Of a stretch of DNA of 64,000 bases, positions 13,001 to 25,885 are shown in pieces. How positions within the stretch are numbered: the first letter of the stretch is position 1; each line of letters begins with the position of its first letter. A program made the position numbers and the translations under genes. The notes below the pieces were generated by a model that was not told the origin of the DNA, ran no database searches, and saw only the letters and a program-made list of their open reading frames with translations. Source of the stretch: Polytrichum commune (Eukaryota; Streptophyta; Polytrichopsida; Polytrichales; Polytrichaceae); contig OX485807.1 of the NCBI GenBank assembly GCA_950295325.1, forward strand, positions 16,085,001-16,149,000, read 5' to 3'.

Positions 13001-16000
13001 AAACATGTATTTCCGACAATCATAACTAAATCAAGGGAGGTCCGATTTTCAATCTAGTTTTTGAGGATGTTTCATTGTAGCTTTGTTGATGCAATACAAG
13101 TTTTGTTGTGTAAATCTAATCGGTAGAAGTTGGAGAGCCTGAAGAACAAACGAAATAACACACAGATACCCTACTTGCATTGAGCCCTTAGGAAGATTGT
13201 AGCAATTTTTTTTTGTCTTGACGACGATGTCGTGTATGCATAGGGTGAAGGGAAACTACAAGTGGACGAGACACAAATATTACTTAGAGGAGCAACTCTT
13301 CGTAATACTGAGTGGGTGCTCGGTGCCGTTGTCTTTACTGGTATGGACACAAAACTCATGCGAAACATGGTCCCGGCCAATCGAAAGGTATGATCTTTAC
13401 TAGGGTATTCGTGCTGCATGTGTGTTATGTTGAGTTGTGTTTTAGTTATTCCAAGCCAATTTTAAGGTGAGGTATAAGGGTTTACATGTTGCAAATGCCT
13501 AAACGACACGTTTGTGTGAGGTCTTCCCACCTATGTGGGCTTCCCATTCAATGCATATACACCCTCAAATGGTATCTCAATTTTGTGAACCCTTGTCAAC
13601 AATCTTGAATGTAGAGTGCAGGTATCTTCATTGGAGAAGAATAGCAATATCCTTGTGGTGATTTTGGTTGCATGCGTATTTGTTGTATGTGTCGCGTTAG
13701 CTGGAGCTGCAAATGCTTGGATGTCAACAAACAATGGACATTTTTATATTCCTATGGGAACCACTTGGCCGGAACCAACACAGGGCATTTACTTGGTTTG
13801 TGTTCAATTCCTCAGGTATTACCTTGATCATGTTTCTATTCTTAAGGGGTCACTAATATGGTATTAGAAAAAACATATAGTGTAAAATATAGGACCACAT
13901 GCCTTCTATTCCAATCTAGTTACGTATGTAGCGAATCAAATACTTCTTAGGACTAAGACAATAATACAAATTTTTATATCACATATTAGAATATTACATA
14001 ATAATAAGGTGCCCTAAATTCACCCACCTCCAACATAAAACCTGAACGAACCTGGACCGTTCATGGCATGGATAAATGTGGAGTGGATGTTAATATGATA
14101 CCGCTTCTTCTATAATACAAACACTTGGTTAGGGGCCAAGGTGCACATGGAACAGGTTGTTTATTATTAAATGTAGAACTTACACCACTTGAATGGCCAA
14201 CAAACCATATATTTGACAATAAGAACTCATATAAATTGGCTTCAACAACTTGCATCATCATTAAAAGAATCTTTGTTGGCTTGCCCACAATAATGCAGGT
14301 TTTTGTTACTTTTGAACGAGTTTGTACCCATCTCTATGTATGTGACACTTGAACTAGTGAAGGTGGTGCAATGTCTATATGTCAATTGGGATATCCACAT
14401 GCTTTATCGTGGCACTAACATTCCCGCACGAGCTCGTGCTTCTGGTCTTACTGAAGAACTTGGTCAGGTGTCACCCGTGTCACCCATGTCAGCCTTGTTT
14501 GTGTTTTACATAATTATTGCAAGTGATTATGTTGAGCGCAAATCCATTGTTCTTCCATAATTGTTGTTTTATACTTGGAGAACAAATCCACATGTGCATC
14601 ATGTTTTAGTATTCAAATTGGATCCTTTTATGCTGAAACTAAACATGTTTGATGCTTCACAGCTATCACGAGTTGTTGTTAGCCTCCAATTCGAATCATA
14701 CCTGAACTCTGCGTGTTCAAGGCGATGCTTCGATGTGGCTGCAGGTGGAATATATCATGTCAGACAAGACGGGCACGTTAACGCAAAACTTGATGGCCTT
14801 CATCAAATGTTCCATTGGTGGTGATCTCTATGGGAAGTCATCGGCAGAATCATCTTTCTTCAATAAAACTGAAGATGAAGAATACAACAACAATCGATCT
14901 GTGCACAATGTTCGCTATGATCCCATACTTATGGAAATTCTTAATGATACATCTAATCCCAAAGCCCAACTATGTCGAGCATTTTTTACACATATCACCC
15001 TTTGTCATACTGTAATTCCACGCTACCTCTTTGATGATGACAATGAAGAGGTTCAATACCAATCCACATCTCCAGATGAGACAGCTCTTGTGCAAGTAAA
15101 TCCACCTCCATACCCTCCTTCTAATACAAGGAGATTGACATTATGAAAACTTATGCATGGCAATGTCAAGAAGTAGGTGTCAAACTCGTTTTTACATTTT
15201 GATTCTTATATAGAAGACAAACCTCTTTGCTTCAACATCTAGATGCAATTGTAGCACATTAGGTCAAAGCTTATTATAATTTATGTTCTGTCAAAATTAC
15301 CATGGTTTGTTATATGATCTATGTGGGCCCAACATGGCATATTCATGCCATTAATTGCCCATCACATTGCTACCAATGAAGCATCATATTTCATCTCATT
15401 GCCACCACTTATGTCATGCATAGGAGTACATTTGGCTCATATTTAATGACAACAAAAAATTTGTGCTAATTCTATCATTTCTTGAAACCAATATTTGTAC
15501 AAGTCTCTTATATCTTAATTTTATTGGTCATATTTCTCGTGGGTCTTGGAAATATTGCGCATTCATAATACTCAATAAGTTATCTATCAAGGTTGTTGTC
15601 ATGGTATATGTGCAACAAAAGCAATCTAATCTCAATAATAATTCAAATTGAATGTGATCATGAGAGACATTATATATATGTAATGCTCTTTGTTTAGATT
15701 GTTCATGTATTACTATGTTCAGGGAGCTGCAGAATGTGGTTTCCAACTCCAACAACGCACTGCAGAGAGGATTGTTGTTTTTATTGAGGTACAAAAATAA
15801 TGTCATGTATCACAACCCATTGATTAAATAATAATAATTAAAAAATCAACCATCAATTAATTGATCACAAGAAACGTAATATTTCATTGGGAGAATTGTA
15901 ACCATTCGTAGTGGTTGTAGAGCAGGGTCAAGGCCTAGAACACTTTAGAATTTTGGCGGTGTTGGAATTTACAAATGAACGAAAGCGCATGAGTGTTATT

Positions 16001-19000
16001 TGTCAAGAACACAAGGGAAGGTATTTATCTTCATTCTTCTTATTAGATGATATTCCTATTATTTTGAAAATTGATCAACCAACATGAATATTGTTACGTT
16101 AAGTTGTCTCATAACATTACAAAGAGACTATTATTTGTTACATTTTTAATTCCTAGTAGAAACTCTTCAAACAATGTAGCGCTATAATGTTAGACTCCAT
16201 TTGAGATTTAGCTTGAAAATATGGCAATCCTAGATATCCGTTGTAAGACATTGGAAAATTTGTGAAATATTTCTCATCACATATGCATACCAACCCTATT
16301 GAGTAATGTCTTGGTAGGAAAATCTAATTAATATATAATTGCAACTTACATTACCAGCAAGTTGGATGTGGTGTGGCATCATTTAACATTTTCCTTTGGT
16401 CTTTGTTTTCAAAATGAAATCTCCTCATATTGAGTTGTTTGCTTTTTTATATATGTCAAGGTCCATTATAAGAGGTTTTGACATATGCCGCCCTTTACAT
16501 CATTGTGGGGGGTGCATGTGCTAAAAAAACATTTGGCTTATTAATTGAAATGTCAACTGGAACAGGATAAAACTCTATTGCAAAGGAGCTGACAATGTCA
16601 TATTTAATCGATTAGCAAAGTCACAAAATGCATTAGCTGAAGCTAGCCTTCAACACCTCGAGGAATTTGCAAAGTGTGGTTATCGCACCTTATGTATGGC
16701 TGAACGAGAGGTTTTCCTCAAACCTTGTGTTTGACTATGTTAAACCACATTAGTGGCAATAGTTGCTTGATGGCACGTGTTGTTGGTCAATGAATAATGT
16801 CATGTTGTTATGTGTTTATCACAATTTTATGTTTTGATGAAAAAACAATATTATGCTTACTCATATTATTTAAAGAAAATGATTTCATAATTGAAAAATG
16901 ATATCGGGTTAAGTACTACAATCTTAAAATTCTTTGCTTAAAACCTCTCAAATCGTTAGAAAATTGTTATATTGTGTTTGTAATAAAGATTGGTAATATT
17001 CCTTATGTGTGATTGTGTATTGGATTTGTCTTGGGACTCCTTCAACTTGTATAGTTGATGCAATTGTTTGCCTAATGTTATGTAATAAATGTGGAGCACA
17101 TAGCCGAATAATTGAGATTCAAGAGGTAGTGTAGTGCAACTTTGCTGTGTACTCATTTTTATGTAGGTGTTTGCTTCCTATGTATTTTTCATGACACAAT
17201 TTTGAAAGAAATATTATGTGTGATCTTTTTTCAGTTGAGCCAAGCAGAATTTGAAAGTTGGTCCATTCATTTTCGCCAAGCAAGTCTTGCATTGGATGAC
17301 CGTGATGATAAGCTAGCTATTGCTGCTGATATTATTGAGAGGGACATGGTAGTGTCCAAATCTTGCTTCCTGAATTTGTAGGCAGTCCCCAAGTGAGTCG
17401 ACAATGTCAATCCCTTGATCCTATCATATATGCATTTGTACCACCTAAAAACATATTATTCAATATGCTTTGAAGTTGTTTTGTCAAGTTTCTAGATAGA
17501 TAGATATAAATGCCAACCTTTTTTATGCACTTTTGAAGGAAGCATAAATGAAAAGCCTTTGGTCATAGGTGGGTTTTATATTAGGGATACTAAACATAAT
17601 ACCAAATGCATATGTATGTGACCAAGGGAGGGAGGGGGTTTGAAAATGGGCACATCAGAAGATCCCACATCAACACGTGACCCCATGTTCTAGCAAATTA
17701 CAACCACCCTACCCTTAAGGGTTTACACACGGACAAACATAACAAGGGGGTTTCAAACTTATTCAAAAACTCCTTCTCTCCCATTACCATACCAATGGAA
17801 ATGCCTAAAAAATAGTAACTCATCTCTCGATACCCCCAACAACATCACCATCCCACATTGGCTATTACCATGCATATGCCTTCCTACCCCATGCACTTGC
17901 CCATCTTGCTTTCAATTATACATTGTTTTCTTTGAAGGCCTTCAAATCCATGATCCATTCCCCACACAATCCATTCCAAACATGAAACCCATTACATCGA
18001 ACTCATCTACTTCCATACCATTTCCTATACGAAACCATGCACTAGAAAATCAACAAGTACACTCCATTTGTCACTACTATTGCAGCTAATAGGGCTCCTC
18101 CGACTTTACCCTCCCCCCCCCCCCCCCCATGCATCTCATCCCCATCCAAGTCTCAACTAATTATGGTTGATTTTGCTAGTAGATAGAGTCCACCATTGAA
18201 AGGTGGCAGTAGCCCATAGCAAAATGATTATTCACACATGCTTGCCTTCATCGAGGCCAACATTTTTATCTACCTTTACTAATTCTTTGTGAAATGCCTA
18301 AGGTGATGTCAAGATCTAGGGTAAATGTGTATGCAAAGATAACGTGAGTCATGTGGAGTATTTTGCTATGTTTGTTGTAGCAGGTACTTCTAGGAGTTTC
18401 AGCAGTGGAGGACAAACTACAGGAAGGTGTGCCAGAGACAGTCACCTTACTTGCTGCAGCTGGTATCAAACTATGGGTATGCATTGTCCCTCAACTTTAA
18501 CTTTCGTTTGAAAATGAGCTAGTGTGAGCATTTAGTTTTGACACAAATCAAATTTTATATGACAATTATGTTTTTTTGGGGGGGGGGGCATTCCCATATT
18601 TATGTGTCCTTAAATTTGTGATTTTTGTTCTTCTTATTATTAGGTTCTCACAGGAGACAAGTTAGAGACAGCTGTTTCCATTGGATTGTCATGTAATCTA
18701 CTTGCAGAATCCATGCATTTGTTTCTCCTGTCGGAATCGGTAGCTGGTTCCGTGCCTCAACTTCTAAGAACCATGGTTGAAGAAGCTCGAATTTATTATC
18801 ATGAAGGATTTACATCTGGTATATGTTATTTCATTTGTTATCTTGAGTATTATAGATGTTCCTAGTTATGAATCTTATATAACAAGATTGGTAGTGTGGG
18901 CTGACAAATCCAATGTCCACAATATGCTTAACTTAGTAACATTATAACATCCAACAACATTGGTAATATATTTGATCACTCATTAACTCCACCCTTCATA

Positions 19001-22000
19001 ATTCAAGCATTATGGGTCCAATTGGCTTTGTTCTATGATTGAGAGTGAAACTTGGACCAAGAATTATTGAAATGGGGCAGTTCACACCCCTTCATATACA
19101 ATTTAATATGCTTACAAATATTCTATCCATTGGTCTCATTTCTTAGTTGGATGATGGACTCAGAATCTTCAAGCATGGCCACAGTGATAGAGGGTACATC
19201 AGTTGGGATTGCCTTGGAGGAATCCAACCGACTAGTATTTTTGGAGCTATGCCAATATTGTCGTGCAGTTGTTTGTTGTCGAGTTTCCCCCATTCAAAAA
19301 GCTCAGGTACATGTGGTCCATTATTGACAACTATGAAGTGATTATGTTCCTCCTTGATAGGTGCACATTTTAAAATAGATATGGGAAAGTGCAGGTCACA
19401 AGATTAGTAAAAAATGATGGACAAGCAGTTACACTAGCCATAGGAGATGGTGCAAATGACGTGGGCATGATTAAAGCAGCACAAGTAGGGGTTGGGATTA
19501 GTGGGCGTGAAGGTCGAGCTGCAGTCATGGCTAGTGATTATGCCATTGGACAATTTCGTTTTCTCTCACGACTTCTTCTTGTGCATGGCCGATGGCAAGT
19601 TCTTTGAGCGTATCCTTGCACATCATGATTTTGGTATATGGATAAAATTATGGCATTGTGAAGTTTCTCAAATATTTAAGTAGCAATTGCTCAATACGTA
19701 GCAAATTACCATAATACTTGGCTATCATTTGTTGTTAATTACCGAGTTTTTCTTGTGCATTAGTGCACATAGGCTGCAATGATTTTCCCCAAGACAATGT
19801 ACATTATTTATTACAAGACCATGTCTGGTTATAAATTCCAATACTAATAGAAATGACTTATCATGTAGGTCTTACAAGAGAAACAGAGACATGGTTTTGT
19901 ATTCTATTTACAAAAATACAGTGCTTTCAATGGGCGATGTCCTTTTGTCGTTGTTCTCGGCATACTCTGCACAAAGTTTGTATCCCGAGTTTTTCACCCT
20001 CACATATAACTTGCTTTGGACATCGTTACCTACTTTTATATGTGCAATACTTGACAAGGATGTCAATGCAAGAACTTCTGAGAATAACCCCCAATTGTAT
20101 GCGGAAACACAACAAGAAAAAACTCATAAGTTTATTCGGAATTTGATTGGATGGGTCCTTGTTGGGCTATGGCATTCAATAGTTGCTTTTGGAATTCCTT
20201 GTCTTACCATCCTTTCCCCAAGGCAAGTATTTTATTTCTTATTAATTCTTTGTCTTCTTGTAGTTATTACTTATACGTAGGTTGCATAGACTAGCATACT
20301 TGGACAAAAATTAGTTAGAGAAACATTATTCAATCCATTGCATATAAAGTTATTGTTTTAGCAAGGTTGCATTCATAATGTTCTTGTACAATTCAATGTA
20401 CATTTGACAATAGTTGTAGAATAAACGTTTTGAACTACACTGAATATGATATATAGTGTCACTTACTATTTGGAGTTACATGGTGCTATATCTTTTTATT
20501 ATTGATGCAACCTTTTACCAAATAAGGTTGTTGATGTTTTATAATGTCCAAACAACTAATATGACATTTGTTGGTGAATTATGAGATACACAATTAATAG
20601 ATATAGCATTGTGTAATTCCAAATAGTAAGTGACACTAAATATCATAATTAATGTAGTTTGCATGAGGTGTGTCACCTTTTATGACAAAGTGTATGTAAT
20701 GGGATTGTTATAATTAAATCGTTTTTTCTTGCAGTAAATATGGTGAGATAGGTGGGATATGGTCCCTAGGTTTATCCGTGTATACATTATCAATAATTTT
20801 GGTAACCTTGAGGTTGGCAAACCGCACAAGGAGTTTCACCCTTTATCATGTATTAAGTATTTTATTCTCAATTATTATTTGGCTTGGCACGATCTATTTC
20901 CTTTCTCTTTCATACCAATGGAGTTCATTATGGACCAACATCAAACCTGAAGGAATTGTGTTATATGCATCACCAAATTTTTGGTTGATGTTAGCATTGA
21001 GTCCTATTGTTGCTTTCATCCCGGAGGTATCTTTTGCAATCTTTAGAATGCATAAATCACCTATGGATAGCCAAATCATGCGAGAGATGGAGCATGGCTA
21101 CATTGACGGCGTTTATGTGAAGGATCATACAAATTTTGTTGAGCAAGTCATTGACCCTGGTAGTATTCAAGGCGGACGGGAAGAAGAAGGTTCTATCATA
21201 GATGAAGAGGACTCGATCTCTACAAGTCTAGCGATAGAGAAATCTGAAGAACATACCATCACACATATCAATGGGATTTCCAACCCAAAATCTGGATTAT
21301 TACAACGAACATTGACTCAGCATGAGGTTGTGAACAATGATAAAGTAGAAGATATTGAGCATCTCAACATGTTGGGCCAATATGGCCAGGTGGTAGAAGA
21401 CCATGTTGGTGTCCCTACTAGTGACACTTTGCTCACAGGTCCCATATCTCAACATGGTAAGATCTCATTTGGTTACTCTATGGGTTTTCATAGAAGACTT
21501 ATTTCACTTAAGAGTCCAATTCAAGCAATTTATCTCAAAGTTGCAAACCCCTTGAATTTGTTAAATTTTGTGCATATATTCTACTTGGTATCATATAACC
21601 GATTTAATAATAGATAATAATAATTGCAAAGCAGTGGTTATGTTTGAGGATGTAGGATAAACTCAAAGCAATGATCCATTCATTATACACTAATGAAAGG
21701 AGTAGCAATGTCGTGGAAGGTGGCTTTTGCCATGCACATTGTTACGAATGACCTTTGGTCTATTGTTTTACCATCATTTGGTTATTGTTGCATGTGTAAT
21801 GATATGATTTTGATTGTTCTACAATTCAAATCACTTCCTTTGTGATTCTTTTTAAATGAGTGTAATTTTAAGGTTGTCTCTCTTGATTCTTATCTTGTGG
21901 TATATTGGTAACCTAAATATATGAAGGTGTTGTTTGAATATCAATATGTACAACTATATTGTACATTGCAAAGGCCATAATTTGTAAATAATAATAATAA

Positions 22001-24335
22001 TTGAAGTTCCCTTCATTTGCACATCTCATAAGCATTTGATTCATGCATGCTTACCAGGTGCAGTTGATAATGGAAATAACATGGATGATAATTCAACATT
22101 GAGGCCATCTGCAATGCCAAGTGAGATTGTGGAAGCCTTGGGAATTGAAAAAGTTTCCGTTTCTACATCCAAGCAAAGGGGCTCCAAAGCCCATAAGCTT
22201 GCTTCTCAATGGTCAAACTTCAAAAAAAGATGGTCTGTAACTCCAACACGACAAGTTGAAGCTCCAGTGGAAATCAAATCTCGTGTTGTACACAAAGAGA
22301 GTTTGATTTCAAGGAAGAAAAGAGAAGACTCAAAGAAGAAGAAGCCAATGAAGGCAAACACAGCCATGTCGAAGTTGACACGAATGGCGTCCTCCAAATT
22401 CAATCTATCTGATTTCAATGCATACATTGATGAGGAAGATGACAACCAAGGAGGTGGCATTGCAACAGATCCACGAGATTACCCTTCTCCTTTGCCTTTT
22501 GGTGATCAAAGGCCCGAGAAGGTTATGCCAAAATATGAATATAGTCCTTCAGATATTTCCCGTCGTTCTGAGTTCTTTGAGGCCACTGAATGGGCTGAAC
22601 CAAATAGAACCAACCCAACCTACATGGAATATGCTCCTCCAACATTTGTGGAGCCCAAGTTCATCCTTCCTCAAACACCACAACAACCAATGCCCGGAGG
22701 TGATGCAAATCGTTATTCTTATCTTGCAGGAGGCCCATCCTCTCCAAATTACAATCTAGCAAAAGGGAAGGATTACATCCTTAATAAAGGTAATGGTAGG
22801 AAGGACAACAAGGCACCTCGGATAATGGCACATCTGCCAACAAATTACGACGAATACAGTAGAAGTCCATGGGATGGAAATGGAGATAGAGACCTCCTAC
22901 AAGACAATGATTATGAACAACCCACCAAGTTTGAAACACCATACCAATCAACCAACAAGGAATATTCTCGGAATCGGGTGTCAAGCACATTTGATCCCCC
23001 TATTCTTGGGTATCCCAAAACAGAAGTAAGAGGGAAGCGAAGGTCCCCTGTGTTTCATGTTGCACATGTAGAAAACATGGGGACATCTAGGGATATCGAA
23101 TATAGTGACGACCTTGGACCGCCAACTCATATGAAACCAGACCAAAGTCGAGATAGAAGTAACATTGAGCTTTCTGGAGAATCAAGGTTGGTAGCTCATA
23201 ATATTTTTGATGAACAACCAAGGGTGCGTCGAAGCTCTTCCGGCCATGTATCATATACTCTTCCAAACGTTGTTGGGACTCCTTTGCATGAATCACCATT
23301 TGCAGATTACACAAAGCATGGATTGAAGGAGGATTCAAAACAATCAACATTTGTTGGAGATGCAAAGCTCAAAATGGTTGGGGCAAAGGCTTCCATCAAT
23401 TCACAAATGTCAAGATTTATTAAGCCACCAAGACCCCAAACAATGCCTTTAGAGACTAGAGAACATCCAAAGGAAGCAACATCACCACAAGAAGGTGGAC
23501 CTAGGTTTCGACGAAGCTCTTCTGGGCATGTATCTTACAATGTACCTGACACTAGCGGAACTCCCCCACATGACTCTCCTTTTGCAGATTACACCAAACA
23601 TGGACGAATATCTTCAAGTCAAGGTGGGGGGGGGGGGAATTGACTCAAAGCTTGTGATGCCACCAACCTTTTGTCTTTGTGGTTTTACTCCAAGAATTTG
23701 GTCTTGTTGCAAAACAACTACGACAAGATAGTTCCAATTATATATCATTTGACATGGTTGACCTCCACATTCACCGTAGATAATGGAGTATTGAAGACCT
23801 ATACGGAGATATAGTATGCATGGGTCACGGGATATTCAACATTTTTTACATTACATGCAAACCTTTAACATGATAATAGCCTCCTTTATGCCTTGTTATA
23901 CCTCATTCTTACATCTAATAAGTTTACTATAACAACTTCATCATGCTTTACTACAAGCTTATTATAATGTTTCCCAAAACTTACTCACCAATGCCCTATG
24001 TTTTTTGTGCAGGAAATCCCCCCCGAGTTGAGGTGTCAAAGGACACAACAACACCGAGGAAGTTTGTTTTGCCTGGACGATCTCCTTGGGATTCCGAAAC
24101 GGGTGATCCAAGCCATTCATTCACTTATGAATCAAATGCTTTGCCTGTTTATAACAATCCACCAACACATACTAATTCATCTCCAAGTAGCATCGGTAAT
24201 GCAACGACTTTGAATGTTAATAATCCTCACCTTGACATGTCCATCCAAAATAGGGAGATGCAACCTTTGAGTAGTGGTACTGGTGGTGTGGAAAATAAGG
24301 TATTGAGGCAGACTAAATTAATTGAGTATGATTGA
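10037..24335 (+). CDS. P4-type ATPase (phospholipid-translocating flippase), about 1,837 codons traced in 20 exons
   Basis: P4-ATPases flip aminophospholipids from the outer to the cytosolic leaflet. Coding exons: 10037-10113, 10694-10937, 11893-12040, 12498-12688, 13244-13387, 13622-13815, 14299-14467, 14745-15095, 15723-15788, 15926-16020, 16566-16710, 17235-17348, 18384-18476, 18644-18818, 19164-19306, 19395-19594, 19869-20222, 20735-21456, 22058-23623, 24013-24335. All junction phases agree and no stop interrupts the frame. Landmarks in order: [11 protein letters not shown] and the TM1-2 hairpin; actuator LDGES; TM3-4 with PISMYVTLE; phosphorylation site DKTGTLTQN; nucleotide-domain SPDETALV and [16 protein letters not shown]; hinge GDGANDVGM; then HGRWSYKR and the C-terminal membrane helices. 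Introns after exons 16 and 17 use GC donors. The tail after TM10 is about 750 residues, very long for the family (usually about 1,100-1,350 residues in total). The 5' end is unresolved: an in-frame ATG at 10013 reads into the first exon, but an upstream exon is equally possible. Confidence 0.93.
12130..12265 (+). repeat. Intronic copy of a ~135-bp repeat (inverse copy at 57.8 kb)
   Basis: This lies in flippase intron 3. Phrases such as gtaatgtcaccaaca, aaatgtaaacc, gtcattccttgt and cacttactaagtga occur in the same order in the reverse complement of 57842-57975. It is a dispersed non-coding repeat, probably a MITE. Confidence 0.65.
12285..12440. mobile_element. ~155-bp MITE in flippase intron 3
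   Basis: The start TACCGTAGAGGGCTCTCTAT is mirrored by the end (inward reading TATCGTAGAAGCCTCTCTAT). A sister copy lies at 54145-54300 with the same ends and interior phrases such as 'catgtgtc' and 'gaagatgaa'. The ends suggest a TA target (Stowaway/mariner-like), but this is not proven. Confidence 0.68.
12765..13170 (+). repeat. ~390-bp dispersed repeat in flippase intron 4
   Basis: It is colinear and direct with 56590-56960. Shared phrases are agatgggtctt.agtggct, cctagatttgattggta, catcataaagaca, acgtgtttaaaagat and ttttgttgtgtaaatctaa. There is no coding capacity. It is probably a non-autonomous transposon or an old LTR fragment. Confidence 0.65.
18113..18128 (+). repeat. Poly-C tract in flippase intron 12
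   Basis: A run of 16 C lies in the roughly 1-kb intron between exons 12 and 13. A second homopolymer (poly-G, about 9) lies near 18580 in intron 13. These are simple sequence, likely polymorphic in length. Confidence 0.8.
20444..20648. mobile_element. Foldback MITE in flippase intron 17
   Basis: The left arm at about 20447-20494 (gatatatagtgtcacttact...gctatatct) is the near-perfect inverse of the right arm at about 20598-20646 (agatatagcattg...agtgacactaaatatcat). The arms are about 48 bp and flank about 100 bp of AT-rich DNA. No coding capacity. No TSD assigned. Confidence 0.7.
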
Positions 24336-25161
24336 TGGCCAATTAGCAACCTATAAATCTCATCTTGATGCCAATTTCAAGGTTTAGTCATGTGGGTAAC
24401 AATTCAATTCTTGTTGAGTTCATTCGTGGACCCAAATACACTCCAAACGTAGAACAATTGCCATTTTTGTTGCACGGCATGCTATCTTGAACACAACTCG
24501 TAGACATCTATGACCACCAAAGCTTTGTGTTGATGAGTTAGACCTTTCAAAGAATAGACACACACACCACAACCACAACCTCCTTAAATGGTGATAGTAG
24601 TATACTATGTTTGTCTCTAATGTCACCGAATCACGTGCATAATTGATGAACATAGCCACAACCACAACTATTCTTGCTTCACCAACTACGATACGAGACA
24701 TAATTGAGGATTGTTGTGATCATGTTTGTAGTTAGTTTTCTTTTATTCCATTTTATTTGTAGTCATCATGTGGCAACAAAAGAGCACTTCGAGGCCAAAA
24801 CATTGGAGAATGGTTGAAAGGCAATTGTGCATTATCCAAATCTTGTAATTGGACAACACATGGAGGTTACCAAACATAATTGGAGACATGGGAAATCAAG
24901 TTGACCCATGATTTTGTATTAATTTGGTGGTGTTTAGATTCATATTTGTAGTCATCTCCTTCATTGTGTTGTTTTTGGGTGCATATTTTAGTTGCTTTGT
25001 GGCTCTTTTTGCTTAGAATGATGAAGGTAATGACATTCATGGGAATTGAATGCTCAATCCAAGACCCAAAAAAAAGATAGTTCAAGAAACTATATATATC
25101 AATAATTTTGGTTTTACATTGTATTGAATGTGGTAGAGGTTAGCAATAGAAACTAAGACAT
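24336..25161. other. 3' flank of the flippase gene; nothing further supported
   Basis: AT-rich DNA with only short ORFs. The flippase 3' UTR and polyadenylation signals should lie at its start, but no single signal can be picked with confidence. Confidence 0.5.
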
Positions 25162-25224
25162 GAGCAATGAGTAGTGAGTAGTGAGCAATAACACATGAGC
25201 AGTGAGTGGTAACATGTGAGCGTT
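25162..25224 (+). repeat. Left 7-bp-unit array of the outer SWIM-type element
   Basis: Eight consecutive 7-bp units plus a partial ninth, in perfect register: GAGCAAT, GAGTAGT, GAGTAGT, GAGCAAT, AACACAT, GAGCAGT, GAGTGGT, AACATGT, GAGCG. It is preceded by 'aagacat'. An inverted array of the same kind lies at 49754-49816. Similar arrays lie near both ends of the 13.4-kb element. They may be transposase-binding sites (inference). Confidence 0.7.
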
Positions 25225-25561
25225 GCATCCAGATACAGTAAATGCACATAGGCGTAAGGTCCAAACTATAATTTTGGTACTCCATTAATTGCATTAATAG
25301 AAACATAAAGTCTATGAAATTCGAATGAACAAGGGTGAAGGGGGGAATTATTAACATGGATCATTGAAAAAATTCCAATCCATTGATGGCTTTCATTATA
25401 ACAATCCAAACCATTACATGTCATGTATTGTCTTGCAGTTGTGCACAACACTTGGAATATCACTCACGTTCTATAACACCAGTAAGTTCAAGCAATTGCA
25501 TGACCTCATTATGAATTTCCAACCATATATTGGGTACTACATGCAAGTCCAACACATACTT

Positions 25562-25822
25562 TTATTTGTTTCTACTCACACAATATTTGATGTGATCGTA
25601 GCAAAACCACAACTCATACTTCACATTATTGGTGAAGAAACATCCATTCTTTGTACCCTTGTACGTTGAAGCATGGATGTCATGTTTGCTAATTCCAAAT
25701 TTGGCAATGTACAAAATCTTTGTATTGGCATGCATCACCCAACATCTTTTAGTGGAGTTGGGTGGCAATCTCGCAATGTGCCACTGGGAAACATGATAAT
25801 TTGTCTCCACATGGATGTCGTA
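25562..25822 (-). pseudogene. Transposase C-terminal fragment, SWIM/MULE-like family (outer element)
   Basis: The minus-strand frame contains SQWHIARLPPNSTKRC, matching SKWHIARLPKTSAKAC in exon 2 of the transposase in the inner element (near 36,890). It continues into a segment that aligns with the inner exon 3 (STYKGTKNG versus APTYTGMMTN, then a C-x2-H/C-x2-C-like pair). In this copy the two segments are continuous, without the intron seen in the inner copy. The copia LTR at 25886 interrupts the gene upstream. This is a remnant, not a working gene. Confidence 0.55.
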
Positions 25823-25885
25823 TGAGCCATACCATGCTCTGCATAATTCGATATTCTATCCATGTGTTGTCATGTTGTCTTGGTG

